DNA from: an uncultured Chloroflexota bacterium
Lineage (GTDB): Bacteria > Chloroflexota > Dehalococcoidia > Lucifugimonadales > CAJWER01
DNA length: 5,974 nt
Assembly: GCA_913030785.1 (NCBI GenBank)
Contig: CAJWER010000188.1
Coordinates: 1-5,974, forward strand
Direction of reading: 5' to 3'
Shown here one piece after another: positions 5,887 through 5,974 of this stretch. Numbering within the stretch: position 1 is the first letter of the stretch; each line of letters begins with the position of its first letter. The position numbers were made by a program, and so were the translations under genes. The notes beneath the pieces are model-generated. The model saw only the letters and a program-made list of their open reading frames with translations. It was not told the DNA's origin and made no database searches.

Positions 5887-5974
5887 ATGAACGTAATGAT
5901 TCCCAGCATTCGTGGTACTCGCGACATCCTGCCCGCCGAGGTGGGACGCTGGCAGCGCGTCGAAGGCGTGGCGC
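5887..5974 (+). CDS. hisS: Histidyl-tRNA synthetase, N-terminal fragment (runs off the window)
   Basis: Only the first 29 codons are present. The translation MNVMIPSIRGTRDILPAEVG, continuing with RWQRVEG, carries the class II HisRS signature: a short strand, then RGTRDILP, an acidic residue and a Trp helix leading into motif 1. HisRS charges tRNA-His with histidine in the cytosol. Two ATGs are possible, 5887 and 5896. GGAGG at 5868-5872 lies 14 bases before the first and 23 before the second, so 5887 is preferred. HisZ, the regulatory paralogue in ATP-phosphoribosyltransferase, begins similarly and cannot be strictly excluded from 29 residues, but the exact RGTRDILP motif favours true HisRS. 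It may share a transcript with the carbonic anhydrase gene. Confidence 0.85.
   Translation, partial: MNVMIPSIRGTRDILPAEVGRWQRVEGVA

Overview
The window reads as a piece of a GC-rich bacterial chromosome. It shows Shine-Dalgarno motifs before several genes, a twin-arginine export signal on a molybdenum enzyme, a gamma-class carbonic anhydrase and the start of a histidyl-tRNA synthetase gene. Nothing fixes the phylum. The combination fits an uncultured Gram-negative lineage such as Acidobacteriota, but that is a low-confidence guess.

Left region (1-3140, + strand): about 560 bases with no credible gene but a plausible promoter near 415-444. Then come a DegT/DnrJ/EryC1/StrS-family PLP aminotransferase (562-1827) and a Gfo/Idh/MocA-family NAD(P)-dependent oxidoreductase (2031-3140). 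Together they suggest oxidation and transamination of a sugar or cyclitol, with unknown substrate. Hand counts of sample lines give about 47-55% G+C here.

Right region (3137-5974), about 65-73% G+C in sampled lines: the two halves meet tail to tail at a shared CTAG that supplies both stop codons. On the minus strand lie a short YqiA-like alpha/beta-hydrolase (4389-5078) and then a Tat-exported MsrP/YedY-like molybdopterin protein (3137-4267). The N-terminal half of the latter is clearly MsrP. Its C-terminal half is not MsrP: it lacks the second cofactor-binding block and ends in an unrelated, probably beta-rich segment. On the plus strand, after a palindrome-rich 190-base divergent spacer with a perfect TATAAT, come a CamH/YrdA-type gamma carbonic anhydrase that may be leaderless (5279-5785) and the first 29 codons of hisS (5887 to the edge).

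The points most worth a second look are the hybrid MsrP-like protein (including a stretch resembling a LINE-type reverse transcriptase), the composition break at the CTAG junction, the aminotransferase/oxidoreductase pair, and the palindromic element plus leaderless promoter before the carbonic anhydrase. I see no CRISPR array, tRNA, rRNA, transposase or complete defence system.
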